A stretch of DNA of 64,000 nt from positions 90,897,624 to 90,961,623 of the forward strand of contig CM049308.1 of the NCBI GenBank assembly GCA_026874595.1. The letters are read 5' to 3'. Below the pieces are notes generated by a model. That model was not told the DNA's origin and made no database searches. It saw only the letters and a list, made by a program, of their open reading frames with translations. Shown in pieces: positions 11,912-22,772 of this stretch. Made by a program: the position numbers and the translations under genes. The first letter of the stretch is position 1. Each line of letters begins with the position of its first letter. Source of the stretch: Sipunculus nudus. Lineage: Eukaryota > Annelida > Sipuncula > Golfingiida > Sipunculidae.

Positions 11912-12641
11912 TGTATATAAAAATTAAACCATGCTTATTTCTGAAACAATATCTGTATAATAATCCATATGATTTTTTATCATATTCCACAAATTATATG
12001 TATTTTACACACAATAGAAAATGCATGGCCAGTTGTTATGTCTCTTCTTAAATTATTAGTTTTCGTAAGCTTATGTGTTCGTTCATTTCAACTGTTTCCT
12101 GAAGGCCGCATTAACATACCCCTAAAAAAAATTGGGGCCAGTCCTTTCTTGTGAAACATATCTTCGTGTAGCTCTGATATCATAAAATTATCTTTGTATA
12201 TGACTTATAAAAAAATTATAGATGGTTAAATAAAAGGTGCTGAACCATTATCCTGTGGTGGTCACGCCAAATAAATGGATGCAATAAACGTTGTAGGAGA
12301 CAAATATAATCGGTGACATTCGGTGTTCATATTTTTTTATAATACGCTGTAGTATTTATATAAATGAATCAAGAAATAACTGATATAAAATGAGAAATTG
12401 TCACCGTTAAATTTACCTCGGTATTGATCCGTTTGTCTCGGTATTGATCAAAGTCTAATTGCCGTCTTTGTGATCTTGTTGGCTGTGATTACTGCCGTCA
12501 TAACAATAACCTTTGATTGCATAGTAAGTTCGGTAAACCCCTGATTGAGCATATCAATAATCAACTAACCATGAAGTCATTAACAAGCCAGGTGGACAGA
12601 ATGGCTGAATGAACGAAAGAAAAGAGGAGGGAGAAATCGGA

Positions 12642-12645
<4 letters not shown>

Positions 12646-12690
<45 letters not shown>
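12646..12690. repeat. (TA)n microsatellite
   Basis: Uninterrupted TA dinucleotide tract within the MULE, upstream of the transposase fragments. An (ATT)n tract follows at 12948-12976. Confidence 0.95.
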
Positions 12691-12691
<1 letters not shown>

Positions 12692-12945
12692 ATTTAAGTG
12701 AACATTTTAAGTAATATTGCATATGGTGCATACATATCGTTTACTGTTATCCCCATGTTGGTTTCCTCTACTCTCATTTAGCCTTAAATCATACAAATAT
12801 TCTCTCTCTCTCGCCTAAAGAAATGCCGCCCCAACCTATTGCCATTATATCAATTTATAAAAATGTATATAATGTCTATTATAACCATACATTTTTCATT
12901 TTCTGTATAGGTGTTCCTTGCGGTGTCCTTCCTTCTCCCTGATGA

Positions 12946-12978
<33 letters not shown>

Positions 12979-12980
12979 AG

Positions 12981-13340
12981 TGACACAAATCGTATTTTAC
13001 AGCGGCTTGGTCGGCCCTTCGTAAGGTTTACCCAGATGTGGCGATGCATGGATGCTCCTTCCATTGGAGCCAAGCTGTCTTCCGCAAAGTCCAGAAGCTT
13101 GGAATGAAGGCAGCTTGTCGCAAGACCAGTAAGGTCCACAGGTCAATCAGGCGACTTCTGGCACTACCTTTCCTGCCCCATGAACTGATCCCGGAGACCC
13201 TCGGTGCTATGAAGGAAAAGACGAATAACCCGTTGCTGATACAGCTGTTTGACTACGTGGAGAGGCGATGGTTCCATGCAGTCCACTGTATACCCGCCAC
13301 AAGCCTGGTCTGTGTTCATGCGGGCCACACGCACAAATAA
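12981..13340 (+). pseudogene. MULE transposase fragment 1 (DDE domain part)
   Basis: After an acceptor-like ATTATTACAG the frame reads TAAWSALRKVYPDV, then HGCSFHWSQAVFRKVQ and LLALPFLPHELIPETL. The GC-x-FHW-x-QA-x-x-RKVQ layout followed by an ALPFLP segment is the signature of the MULE transposase domain in animal Mutator-like proteins. The frame ends at TAA 13338-13340, shortly before a donor-like AAGGTTAGTG. The upstream catalytic part is not found in frame, so the copy looks dead. Exon structure is inferred. Confidence 0.7.
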
Positions 13341-13785
13341 TGACCTAGAAGGTTAGTGAATGATTTTCTTATTGTATTCATGATACGTGTTATATTATTT
13401 CCAATAATATATAATTCTTTCGACGAACGAGTACGGAGAAGAGTAATGATGGCCTTATAATCTTTAATATAGTATAAAATAATAGTATACTCATAGTCTA
13501 CTCATAGAACTGTTCTCTCGTGTGGCCATCCATGGGGATACCTGACATGGACTTTCATGAAAAACAACGAAATGGCTATATAATATCACGTTGACACCTG
13601 GATTTTAGCATGTAGATTGTTATAACTATTCAGCCTTAATAAAATGATCTGTAACCTACAAAAACAGGCCATGCAGGCTACGATATTCAACATTGTTCAT
13701 AGTATACATGGTTTGTTCCGAGAGATAATACATCTGCATTTGGCAAAAACACTTTTTATCTTATTTTTATCGTTATTATTATCAG

Positions 13786-14096
13786 GGTGGCACAACCGCA
13801 TGAACAGCCGGATGGGCCCCATGCATGGGGAAATAAACCTCTACGTGCTTGTTCCTCTTCTCCATTCCGAGGCCAAGGGGGTGACCGTTCAACATAAGCT
13901 CATGTCCGACGGGAAACGGAAGAGACAGCAGCGCCAGAGTACCCGGGCCCTACAAGGAAAGCTCTTCAGTCTGTGGGACAGATATGTGGATGGCGACCTG
14001 TCCGTGGGAGAACTGGTCAAGGAGGTGGCCGACGTGTACAACCCACCTGCATATTTCACCAGAGTTTTAATTGTAGCGTACACAGTGGAACTTTGA
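13786..14096 (+). pseudogene. MULE transposase fragment 2 (C-terminal part)
   Basis: After an acceptor-like TTATTATCAG the frame reads GWHNRMNSR, then INLYVLVPLLHSEA, followed by a basic tract and LQGKLFSLWDRYVDGDLSV, up to a stop at 14094-14096. The WHNR-x-N-x-R...LY-x-LVP-L tract is the usual C-terminal continuation of the FHW-x-QA-type MULE proteins, so it belongs with the fragment at 12981-13340. The antisense frame 13889-14083 is a shadow. Confidence 0.68.
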
Positions 14097-14989
14097 TGTG
14101 TGCTTGATGTAGGCTCAATGGCCTTTGTAATACTTCATATCTTTTATGTATATATGTGGAAATAGTCATAAATTACCGTTCCTAATAGTCGTAAATTAGT
14201 TTCTTTATGATTTTGGCTTTGTATATATATGAATTTTGTATACATATTAATCCCATTAGAGAAGAGTTCTTATACCATTGCTTTTTTACGTACGCTCTGT
14301 CATTAGTTAAAACATTAACGATATTTGACGTGTATATGTGGAAATAGTCATAATTTACCGTTTCTTTAAGATTTTGGCATTGTGTGTGTATTCTTGCTTC
14401 TTTATGTTCGCTCTGTCATTAGTTAGAACATTAACGTTAGTTAAAATAAGTTAGAAATTAGAAGTAGAAAACACGAAGTAGAAAACACTTTCTACTTTGA
14501 TTTGTTTTATATATGTGTGTAAATACGGGAAGGATGTTTTCTGAGGGTTTTTTCTAAGCTAGTATAAGACGGGGAGCTAGTATCAGACCTCTGGCCCGGA
14601 AGGGATAACTACGGGAAGGTTTTCTGAGGGGTTTCCCGAGGCTAGACCCCTGGGTCGGATGTCTCTGGGGGCGGCGACCGGACGGGGCCGAGTGTCGCTG
14701 GGTCCTGCTGACTAGGGGCCGAGTGTCTCTGGGGCCGAGTGTCTCTGGGGCCGAGAGTCGCTGGGGCCGAGTGTCTCTGGGACGACTGTCTCTGGGGCCG
14801 AGAGTTCCCGTTACCACACAGAACAGTCGGCTGACTGCCGGTCGAACCGACTTTTCTGTGTATACCCTTTCCACATATAAAAAACAACGAACCAGCATGG
14901 CTAATCATGAAAAAATTCAGATCCTTTTGTACCAACATAAGGCAATTTAAATGCTAATTGGTTATTTCTTGTGAAGTATCCATGAGATA

Positions 14990-15680
14990 TAGACGTTGGT
15001 TCAAATTGGTTATGAAGATACATTGGTGCATTGATATGTGAAATTTTATGAATATTTGAAGGTTTAATCTGAACCACTCTGTTTTCAACATTTAGCCATC
15101 CAATTCCATTGAACTCATCACAGCCGATATGTATCCGAGAGTCTTAACCAAAACATATCTGATCATTTTAATCTGACATATTTGTAGCTTTATTTTCAGA
15201 TATGATGTGAGACAGGATTACCAATTACTACATGCATAGTCATAATGACACTGAATGAGCGATAAGTATAGTTTTTCTTGCATTCTGATCCAGGATGTTC
15301 CCATGCCTGTACATCAATTTTAATCTTGTGTTACATTTCTTTATAATAGTTTTGGCTGTACACTTTCCAGATAATGTTTTATCTAAAGTCCGACGTAGAT
15401 ACTTCACAGTCTCTTTACATTTTATATTCTGACCATTACATACAACATTTTTAGCACTCCTTTTGTTTTCCTTTTTCTACCAAATTCAATGGATTCAGTC
15501 TTTCCTAGATGTAATGAAAGCTTATTAACAACTAATCATTCATGTACATTTGTGAGTTATTCGCTAAGCTGTTGTTCAATTATACTCTTGTTTTTACTGG
15601 AAATAATAATAGCCGAATCGTCAGCATATAGAAGAAGATTACATTTAACTGCCATTTCCATATCAAAGTAAGGTATGAAA
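14990..15680 (-). pseudogene. LINE reverse transcriptase remnant (YADD motif)
   Basis: On the minus strand, starting near 15680, the reading includes LLLYADDSAIIISSK (the reverse transcriptase catalytic YADD box). This is followed by NKLSLHLGKTESIEFG, then after frame changes CNGQNIKCKETVKYL, TAKTIIKKCNTRLKLMYR and later LIAHSVSL. The order of motifs is that of a CR1/Jockey-like non-LTR reverse transcriptase. In-frame stops and frameshifts show it is inactive. Upstream endonuclease and N-terminal RT sequence is absent. The plus-strand frame 15489-15671 is its shadow. The clade assignment is tentative. Confidence 0.72.
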
Positions 15681-15699
15681 AAAAGCACATGACATTAGA

Positions 15700-16400
15700 A
15701 ACAAAATATCTTTATAGATTTATACTATTTTAAAATATTACTTTATGTAATTTTTTTAAATAGGCACACATATTCCTATAAACAAACGTGTATAATGCCC
15801 ACGTTTCTCCTAAAAATATTGATATTTGCTACTTTCACTCCCACTGTTTCAGGTATTACTTCATCACGAATGTATAGTGTTTTTTTTCAGCATATCCATC
15901 GATAATTCCCCTAGAAACATTTACATTGTTTGGAAATACCACTTATCCTACTATCGAATCCAAGAGAATCGAATTATGAAGGCTGACCATTAAAGTGCTA
16001 GAGGTATTACCATGATTCTTTTCTCAATTAATTGCTTGATTTCTAATTATAAATAGGTGATTCCCTTGCAAGATTAGGACATGCCGTGGTGTTTGCACAT
16101 TGAAATTTAATGGAAAAATTATGGACTTCAGTGTAATTTGTATACTTTATGATGACATTTTACTGTTTACATTTATTGTAGATTACAAAGTGGTTCATGA
16201 CAAAAATAGTTGGTTGCGTGGGCCATGAACTTGACAATGTGTCGTCATATTTGCAGATGTGAATGTACCTTGCGACCCACCTGCTGAAGCGAAAAAACCA
16301 TCACGCTCATCTCCCATGACGTCGAAAACTCTCAGATCGCACGTATAGAAATATTCTAACATTAACTTAGTAACGCATGACAAGTCCCGTGTTGTCGTCA
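15700..16400. other. Upstream flank of gene C
   Basis: Non-coding. The part from about 16100 to 16430 is inverted-homologous to the upstream flank of gene D (about 27000-27320). Matches include GGACTTGTCATGAG-type sequence near 27035 and the block around TTTGTAATCAACAATAAATG at 27279. This shows that the duplicated unit includes several hundred bases 5' of the promoter. Confidence 0.5.
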
Positions 16401-16559
16401 CATGACGCTGCTTTGTCAGCTATGTCGTGAGTGTTCTACATGCGCGACCTTTGGAGCGTGGCCACTAGCAGTGTATAAATGTGACGCTGTTTCCGAGCTA
16501 CATCAAATCTCCGACTGATTAAAGAAGAGTGATCGTGTCTATTTACTTTTAAAATTAAG
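16400..16559 (+). promoter_or_regulatory. Core promoter and 5' UTR exon of gene C
   Basis: TATAAAT at 16474-16480 is followed by a non-coding exon from about 16505 that ends at 16559 before the donor gttagt. TCAGCTATGTCGTGAGTG (16418), ACATGCG, CAGTGTATAA and CAAATCTCCGACTGAT with AGAGTGATCGTG are shared with the promoter of gene D on the opposite strand (27000-26852). Homology on both sides of the TATA box argues for a real shared promoter. Confidence 0.65.
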
Positions 16560-16853
16560 GTTAGTGTTTGCCCTTACGTTTCTTTAAAAATTTATTCCGT
16601 TTATAATACATAATGTGTAGGAATTGCACTCATTTTTTGTCGTGTCATGTGACCATAAAGGAGAAAAGTTAAACTTTAAAAGAGAACTGTTTTACTCGTC
16701 TATACATCTGAATAAAATAAAACATAATATGTTCAGTATAGTGTGAAACAAATAAGATGCCAAAGATGACCATGGGTATTTCTTGTATGTAAAACCAATC
16801 GTGCTGGAATCAAGAATAACTTACATTTTTTTTATTTAAATTACAGATTCCAA

Positions 16854-16989
16854 ATGTCCAACAAGATGAAGCTCCTTATCTTCGCCTTTGTCGCGGTGAT
16901 CGTCTTCATGGTGTCAGGTACATCAGCCAAACCTAGATGGCGTGGACCCCAAAGAGATCTGTCTGAGATAGATCACTTGTTCACATATA

Positions 16990-17038
<49 letters not shown>

Positions 17039-18656
17039 ATGCTAAAAGACTCGTTTATAAAAATATAGAAATATATATATATATAATCCGTACATATTTT
17101 GTTTTCAAATGACACATTCATAGTTTTTTATGATGGTGAGATTACTATTAAATGAATAAACGTTTTACATTTTTCCTTTTTCAAATTAATGACATATATA
17201 AACATATGTAGAAATCATTGGATCACTGTATTGTGCATACGTTACCATTATTGTAATAATGACAATAGATTTTTAAACTTATTTATGATTGACAAGGGCT
17301 TGAGATCCTAGGTTATATCTTTGTGATACGATTGATATTGTAGATGCTTCTGTAATATTTCTGGCGCCGGGATTGGTGATGGCAAACCCCAGTTTAAAGA
17401 AGAACTAGAATGTAACGCTGATACAGTGTCAGCGTGTCAGAGCGTTTGTGAACAGCGACTTGAAAAAAGAGATGAAAAGGAAAACGAAGAGGAGGCAGAA
17501 AACGATGATGATGATGAAGACAGGGAAGATGAAGATCAGAGAGCCCCACAAGGAAGAGAGAGGAAAGGTCACAGACGAGGTGGAAGCCACCACGGACGTG
17601 GGAAACCACGTGATCATCGGCGTCACATCTGCTGCAAAAATAACATCAACGGCTCTGTTCAAGTAGGTGTTTGGTATCTTAGCCAAACCTTCTCTTAACA
17701 GTGGTACTAATGTTTGCTGCATATATATAATAAACAAACTGAATGCAACTTACCCACTCAAACCCGTATCTCCTTTCAATTACCTTGAACATAATCCCTG
17801 TTGTTCACACTACATTTTAAATTGATAGAATTTCCACCTGGTAACCAGGTAACATGGCTCACAGTTTTGAAATATTGGTACTTGTGTTAGATATTCATTA
17901 TACTCAAAGAAATTATAATTCTTAGCCAAACACTCAAAGTCGATATCCACAAAAATAAGAGATATTTTAACACTGAATACGGTAAATTTTAAGTTCTTGT
18001 ACGCAGTTAAAACATTTACGAGATATTTTCTTATTAGTCTCCATTGTCAGTATAATAGTATAATTCGTTTTAGGTCAGTCATTTTGCCTGGGTAAGGTCG
18101 TCATCTCCAGAATGTGGCGGTTCATCTTCCAGCATTCGTGAGGAAACTATAGATTGTACGGATGTCGAATGTCCTCCTGAGAACCAGAGACCACAGTAAG
18201 TATACCTTATTCTGAACTAAAGAATAGAGCAAAATTAATAAATAATTGACTTTATAACATGGTCCTGTCAGATATATGTTATAAGTAAATAAATAGAAAG
18301 TTCGGAGAAAAGCAAAACGACGTTGAATGTTGAATAGTGGGAAATATTTTGGATGTTCACATGACATTTAGTGATAATACAATAATGATAATAACCTAAC
18401 TGGCTCGATAGATATGGTCTACAGATAGTGTGTCGGTGTAATCGACATAAAGGTGGTTAAAAATTAGGAGTAAATCGGTATGATCGACATTCTGGTATAT
18501 AGTATATTTTCTCTGGTAAAGAGCCACCAATGATTACTTGTGAAATTTTTAGATCAAATGTGGTTAATAACCTATTGTAAGGTATACACAACTAAAATTT
18601 AAAGAAAAATTTGTTTTAATTTCAGAAATAACCCAACAAGAAGGCCACGTTTCTGA
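16854..18656 (+). CDS. Gene C: secreted cysteine-rich protein, subtype II (198 aa if spliced as in paralogues)
   Basis: Coding exons are 16854-16978, 17344-17662, 18074-18195 and 18626-18656. The product starts MSNKMKLLIFAFVAVIV, a signal peptide with likely cleavage after SGTSA (residue 25). Next come RDLSE, CFCN, ELEC and CQSVC, an acidic run with four Asp, a basic GHRRGGSHHGRGKPRDHRR tract and ICCKN. Exon 3 reads VSHFAWV, PECGG, IDCT and VECPPE, and the protein ends NNPTRRPRF. Ten cysteines are retained. The odd feature is the first coding donor: paralogues have gtgagt or gtaagt, whereas C has gttcac running into a (TA)n tract. Splicing may be weak, and reading through gives a stop after a Tyr/Ile-repeat tail at 17043-17045. 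All other exons are open and conserved, so I call it a gene that may be functionally impaired. It is divergent from B and convergent with D. Confidence 0.75.
16984..17041. repeat. Interrupted (TA)n microsatellite at the gene C intron 1 donor
   Basis: The tract begins within 6 bp of the exon boundary of gene C, where the paralogues have a clean donor. The extra Tyr/Ile codons in the read-through frame come only from this repeat. Confidence 0.9.
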
Positions 18657-18727
18657 AGTCAAATGAGATCTTTAACGAAGAAACCATACTACCAATTTTA
18701 AATATCAATTATTGTACATAATTATAT

Positions 18728-18733
18728 AATAAA
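18728..18733 (+). terminator. Poly(A) signal of gene C
   Basis: AATAAA about 70 bp after the stop codon, at the same relative place as in gene A. Confidence 0.6.
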
Positions 18734-18779
18734 TAATTTATAATAAAATTATTGGTTCTTATGTGTTTATTTGAAATGT

Positions 18780-20500
18780 GTGAAAACGTTGATAAATGCT
18801 TTATTACATTTGCTTCTGTTTTTCTAGAGGGTAAAATTGAAATTGATTTTCCGTATTAAGTGTATTTACTCAATGAGAGTCATCTTCCAGGGGCGGTACG
18901 TGCACATTTTTGTGCAACTTAATGCCAACACTAAAAGTGTAATAAAGTATTTAGTCAGAATACATCATTCAGAAAAGATCCCACCGACCCGCCTTGCCGA
19001 TAATAAATTATACTTGGTTAGCTGCAGAATAATTCTACGAAAATCTAGAAATCAGCATTTTCAATAATGACTAACTTCACGATTAATTATCAAAACCAAC
19101 TTTATAAATCACAGAATGCATTTGAATATCGAACCAGTGGCCTGACTACAACACAACCACACACAACATTTCACAGATGCTTTATAGCTGAATCAACCAT
19201 TTTAATTGATAGTTCTTGGTTTCTACCAGATCAGTTGAAACGAGTTAATCAGTTTATCTGAGAACCCAATAATAAGAATAATCATCTCTACCTCGTCCAT
19301 ATGATAGACACAAAGTTTCAGGACACTGTTTATATAGAACGTAATTCAAGACGTAATTAGAGAAATCACATGTCCGTGTACCAGGTTATAGAGGTACCTG
19401 AATCGTTACGAGATGAGCCCAGTCTGTTTCTTTGTTACGACGAATAGTCATTTATATAATAAACGCAGAATGCCTCTTCCTCCTCAGCCGCAAAACCGTT
19501 GTACGGTCCTTCATTATTATCATGGAAGAATAATAGAAGCAACAGAGTACAATCGTGTGACTTTAATGTTACTGTGGGATCATTATGTATCTTTCCTTTT
19601 TATCGACTATTCCATTCATCGTTTTACAACGATTCAATGAAAAACTAATTTTGGTACAATACACATTTACTCCCCGACTTTATCAGGTCATGTGACATTA
19701 CGTATAGAGCATATGTGCATGAACATACAGCAAGCTTCCTGTGGATGAAAGATGATAATGCTAAACTCTGTCTATTGGGTATGTATTTTGTTCTAAAAAG
19801 CAATATTGAAAATAATTACGAGTAAAATTAGCGGTTAATGGTCATACATACCACAAGCAGCATGGAACTTACTACTCAAATGATAAAATCGATCAACTGG
19901 CTGAAAGAATGCCAGATTTACAACAATAACTCAAACCTCTATAGGACATTACACAAGTGTTTTGTGGAGATCTCTCCCTGTCATCCATATTCCCAAATCT
20001 ACATTAACTGCCCAACAAAATACAAGTTGTCACAAATTTGCAAAACAAAAAAAAACACATCAACACTGTAGAGAAATGAAGAATAAGTTCAATCTATCAA
20101 ACGTTCTTATCTAAGAATACACAGACGGGTCGGTGTTGAAATAAATCGTTACTACATGAGCGCCGTCTATTACCCTGATGAGTCTACGAGTGTCCACACA
20201 GAGGGCCAAAACGAATACTCAACTCTGCGGAGGAGAATTAATTGTTTGTGTTTGTTCCTGCCCAGGTATGGTTTATCCAGCATCGAACATCGGAGATTTT
20301 CCAGTGCCCTTTAATTATCAGGATTTTAATTATTATATTTAACATTTGACATGTAATGTTTATTTCATACAGGGCTTTTGACCATAATCTAAATATTTTG
20401 AGGAATTTAATAAGTGAATAGTCCTACAGGTTAATTGTTCATGTGTAGAGTAAATTTGTCTGGACAGTTTTTAGCATTAACATCTCATCTTTAATACTAA
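18780..20500. other. 3' flank of gene C, right up to the palindrome centre
   Basis: The stretch 18780-19740 is homologous to the gene A flank (direct) and to the gene D flank (inverted). The block 19413-19640, with TGTACGGTCCTTCAT and the CATGGAAGAATAATAG-type motif, pairs with 21750-21950 in reverse. The short frames here (19413-19640, 21726-21941) look related across copies because the DNA is duplicated. They lack starts, splice signals or matching ends, so I do not call genes. No further content is recognised at 19800-20500. Confidence 0.5.
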
Positions 20501-20519
20501 AATGTGTGGCCTTCATTCT

Positions 20520-21665
20520 GCTATTTTTTAATCCGGTTTCATTCATGTTTACCATAATCCATTTACTTTGACCCAGTTTCAATGACCTTGACCTATTTTC
20601 CAGAGGTCAAATGGAAAAATGGATGAAAATTACATAATCAAATCTGGGTTCTTAACATTTCTCTGGCCAAATGTTTGGATTTACTTATGCGGAACCACAT
20701 GAGATATAGGTAACTATAAACTTTTTGGTAATGCTTTATTCCCAGATTAAACATTTTAGTTAGTTGCTTTTATAGTGTAGGAGGTCAGTTGCAAGTTTGG
20801 TAGAAAAATCTTGATAATATGCAAATTACGAATATGTGAGGTCAGCATTTTTATCTCATAATGTGTAAACTCGAGAAGGAACGACCAATTTCCATTTATT
20901 TTTACAGAAATATAGTTTTTCCAGACTATAAGAGATAGATAAACGTTAGATCAGTTGGAATACCTAAAATCAGAGAATCGGGGGTTGGGGTTAGGCGGGT
21001 AGGTGGAGATCCGTGACTGTCATAAGACAGTTACAAGAAGTCTAATCATCTCCACCTATCCATAGGTGGCGATATTTGATTCTGGTACTCTTCTTATTAT
21101 TATTATCTCCTCTTATCCATCAATGGAGATATTTTGGGCGACATTTCATTTCTTCTACTTCTACTTTTTCTAACTTTTCTGCCATTTTTTTCACCTTTTT
21201 CATTAATTCTCACAAAAGAAGTATCCATTATGGCCCAATTATTTTGACCCTGTTTCAGTGACCTTGATCTATTTGTCAAGGTCATATGGTCTCCTAGCCT
21301 GTTAGGGGTACAGGCAGATGAATGAAAGATCTGATATTACATTTGGTTCCCAACATATCTGGCGGTACACATGCGGAAATATATGGGATAGGTGACTCAG
21401 CAATTTTCAGTTAGCCTATGTGTGTGTGTGTGTTTTGTGTGTGTGTGTCATTTTCACCTCACCTGTGAAAACTCGAGAGGGAGTGACCAAATTTCATTAT
21501 TGTTTTACAGAACTATAGTCCCCGAACTAGTAGAGATGGATAACAAGTTAGATCAGTGTAATTATCCGAGAGTGGAGAGAGCAGTGATTTTTTTTTTTTT
21601 TGGGGGGGGGGGGGAGGTTGAGATCCGTAACATTTCAAGAAGTTTAGTTTCATTCTTCATCTGTG
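20520..21665 (+). repeat. Two-copy direct tandem duplication (~640 bp) at the palindrome centre
   Basis: Copy 1 (about 20545-21040) and copy 2 (about 21225-21660) share, in order, TTTGACCC(A/T)GTTTCA(A/G)TGACCTTGA, an ATGCGGAA-x-CA motif, AAACTCGAGA with GGGA-type ACGACCAA, TTTTACAGAA-x-TATAGT, GTTAGATCAGT and a G-rich AGGTGGAGATCCGT / GAGGTTGAGATCCGT end. Copy 2 carries a long T/G homopolymer (21589-21614). Between them lies CTCCACCTATCCATAGGTGG, a local palindrome. No coding function is seen. Confidence 0.6.
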
Positions 21666-21689
21666 CGAAACATGCTGTATGTTTATGCG

Positions 21690-22340
21690 CATATGCTCAA
21701 CGTTATGTCATATAACCTGATAATGTTAAGGGGGCGGGGGGATGTAAATGTTTAATGAAACGAAGTTAGTAATTCTTTGAATCATTGTTGGAAACAGTTG
21801 ATAGGCTGATCGATAATACAAACAGGATACAGAATGACCCAACAGCAACACAACAGCCTCACGATTGTAAGAAGTATACTGCTTTATGATCCTTCCATGA
21901 TTATTATGAAGGACCGTACAACTTTTGCGGCTGGAGAGCAACAGAAGTACCGTATTTATTTTATAAATGAGACCAGTTATCGTAACAAACCTAACAATTT
22001 TTGGTTTATCCGGGAAACGGACGTGATAAATCTAACCTTCTAAAGTTGTCTTGAATTACGTTCTTCGATTGCATTGTCCTGAACAATGACAACTTTATAT
22101 GTTTATCATATGGACGAGGTAGAGGTGATTATTCCGTAGAAAAAATCTGTATTATTGCTTTATTGGGTTCTTAAATAAACTGATTAACTCGTTTTTACCG
22201 ATATTGTAGAAAACCAGAACTTACATTTAACCTGTTGCTGTCAGGCATTAAGTATCTGTTAATTTTTTTCTTGTAGATATTGCAGTGAGGCCAATGGTTC
22301 GAAGTTCAAATGTGATTCATCAAGTTGCTCATAATAAATA
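21690..22340 (-). repeat. Conserved 3' flank of gene D (inverted relative to that of gene C)
   Basis: Read on the minus strand this block repeats the order seen downstream of genes A and C. The anchors are the CTACCTC-GTCCATATGAT type sequence at 22100-22125, the AATTCAAGAC type sequence at 22050, and the TGTACGGTCCTTCAT counterpart near 21905. Confidence 0.6.
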
Positions 22341-22678
22341 ATCCTAAAGTTAGTGATTTTTGAAAATGATATCTAGATTTCGTAGGATTATTCAGTGACA
22401 ACCCACATATTATTCATGTTCAGCCATAGGTATCGGATACAAAAAGTTGTCCTTGTTAGATTATAGTCCTTACTAAAGATTATTAGTGTTTTCATTAACT
22501 TAGAAGATGACTCGCATTTATAATAGAAAATACAGTTTCAGCGGATAGTCAAACAACTCAGTGAGAGGACCTCTCAGTTCAACCACCAGAAAGAGGTAAA
22601 TGTATTTTCCAATATTTTCGCAGGTTTCACACGATTGAAATGAACACAGAAGAAGCAATAATTTTATAAAATAAATTA

Positions 22679-22684
22679 TTTATT
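22679..22684 (-). terminator. Poly(A) signal of gene D
   Basis: Minus-strand AATAAA about 90 bp beyond the terminal exon, flanked by ATAATAAATAATTTATT, as in genes A and C. Confidence 0.55.
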
Positions 22685-22772
22685 ATATTATCACGTATAA
22701 TATTTAAAACTGGTACAGTTTGGTGTCTTCAGTAATCATTTAACATGAACATTCCTGAGATCTCTTTCAACT

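Larger units (their letters stand above)
11486..14875. mobile_element. Degenerate Mutator-like element (MULE) with long minisatellite-bearing TIRs
   Basis: Two inverted repeats bound this element. The left arm runs from about 11486 to 11760 and the right arm from about 14875 to 14560. Each begins with GGGTATACACAGAA and contains a run of ~16-bp units of the type GACACTCGGCCCCAGA, then the order CTAGTCAGCAGGACCCAGCG, CCGTCCGGTCGCCGCCCCC and GAAACCCCTCAGAA. Between the arms lie two exon-like fragments of a MULE transposase at 12981-13340 and 13786-14096. The element sits between the divergent promoters of genes B and C, a gap that is only ~1.4 kb in the sister pair D/E. It must therefore have inserted after the inverted duplication, or been lost from the other side. 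Confidence 0.72.

Noticed and set aside
16979-17045. Gene C as a complete 63-codon signal-peptide protein
   Set aside because: The tail is only TA-repeat translation, while three downstream exons match the paralogues in frame. Splicing, perhaps weak, is more likely.
19413-21941. Related short frames at 19413-19640 (+) and 21726-21941 (-)
   Set aside because: The similarity is explained by the inverted DNA duplication. The frames have different ends and no splice or start context.
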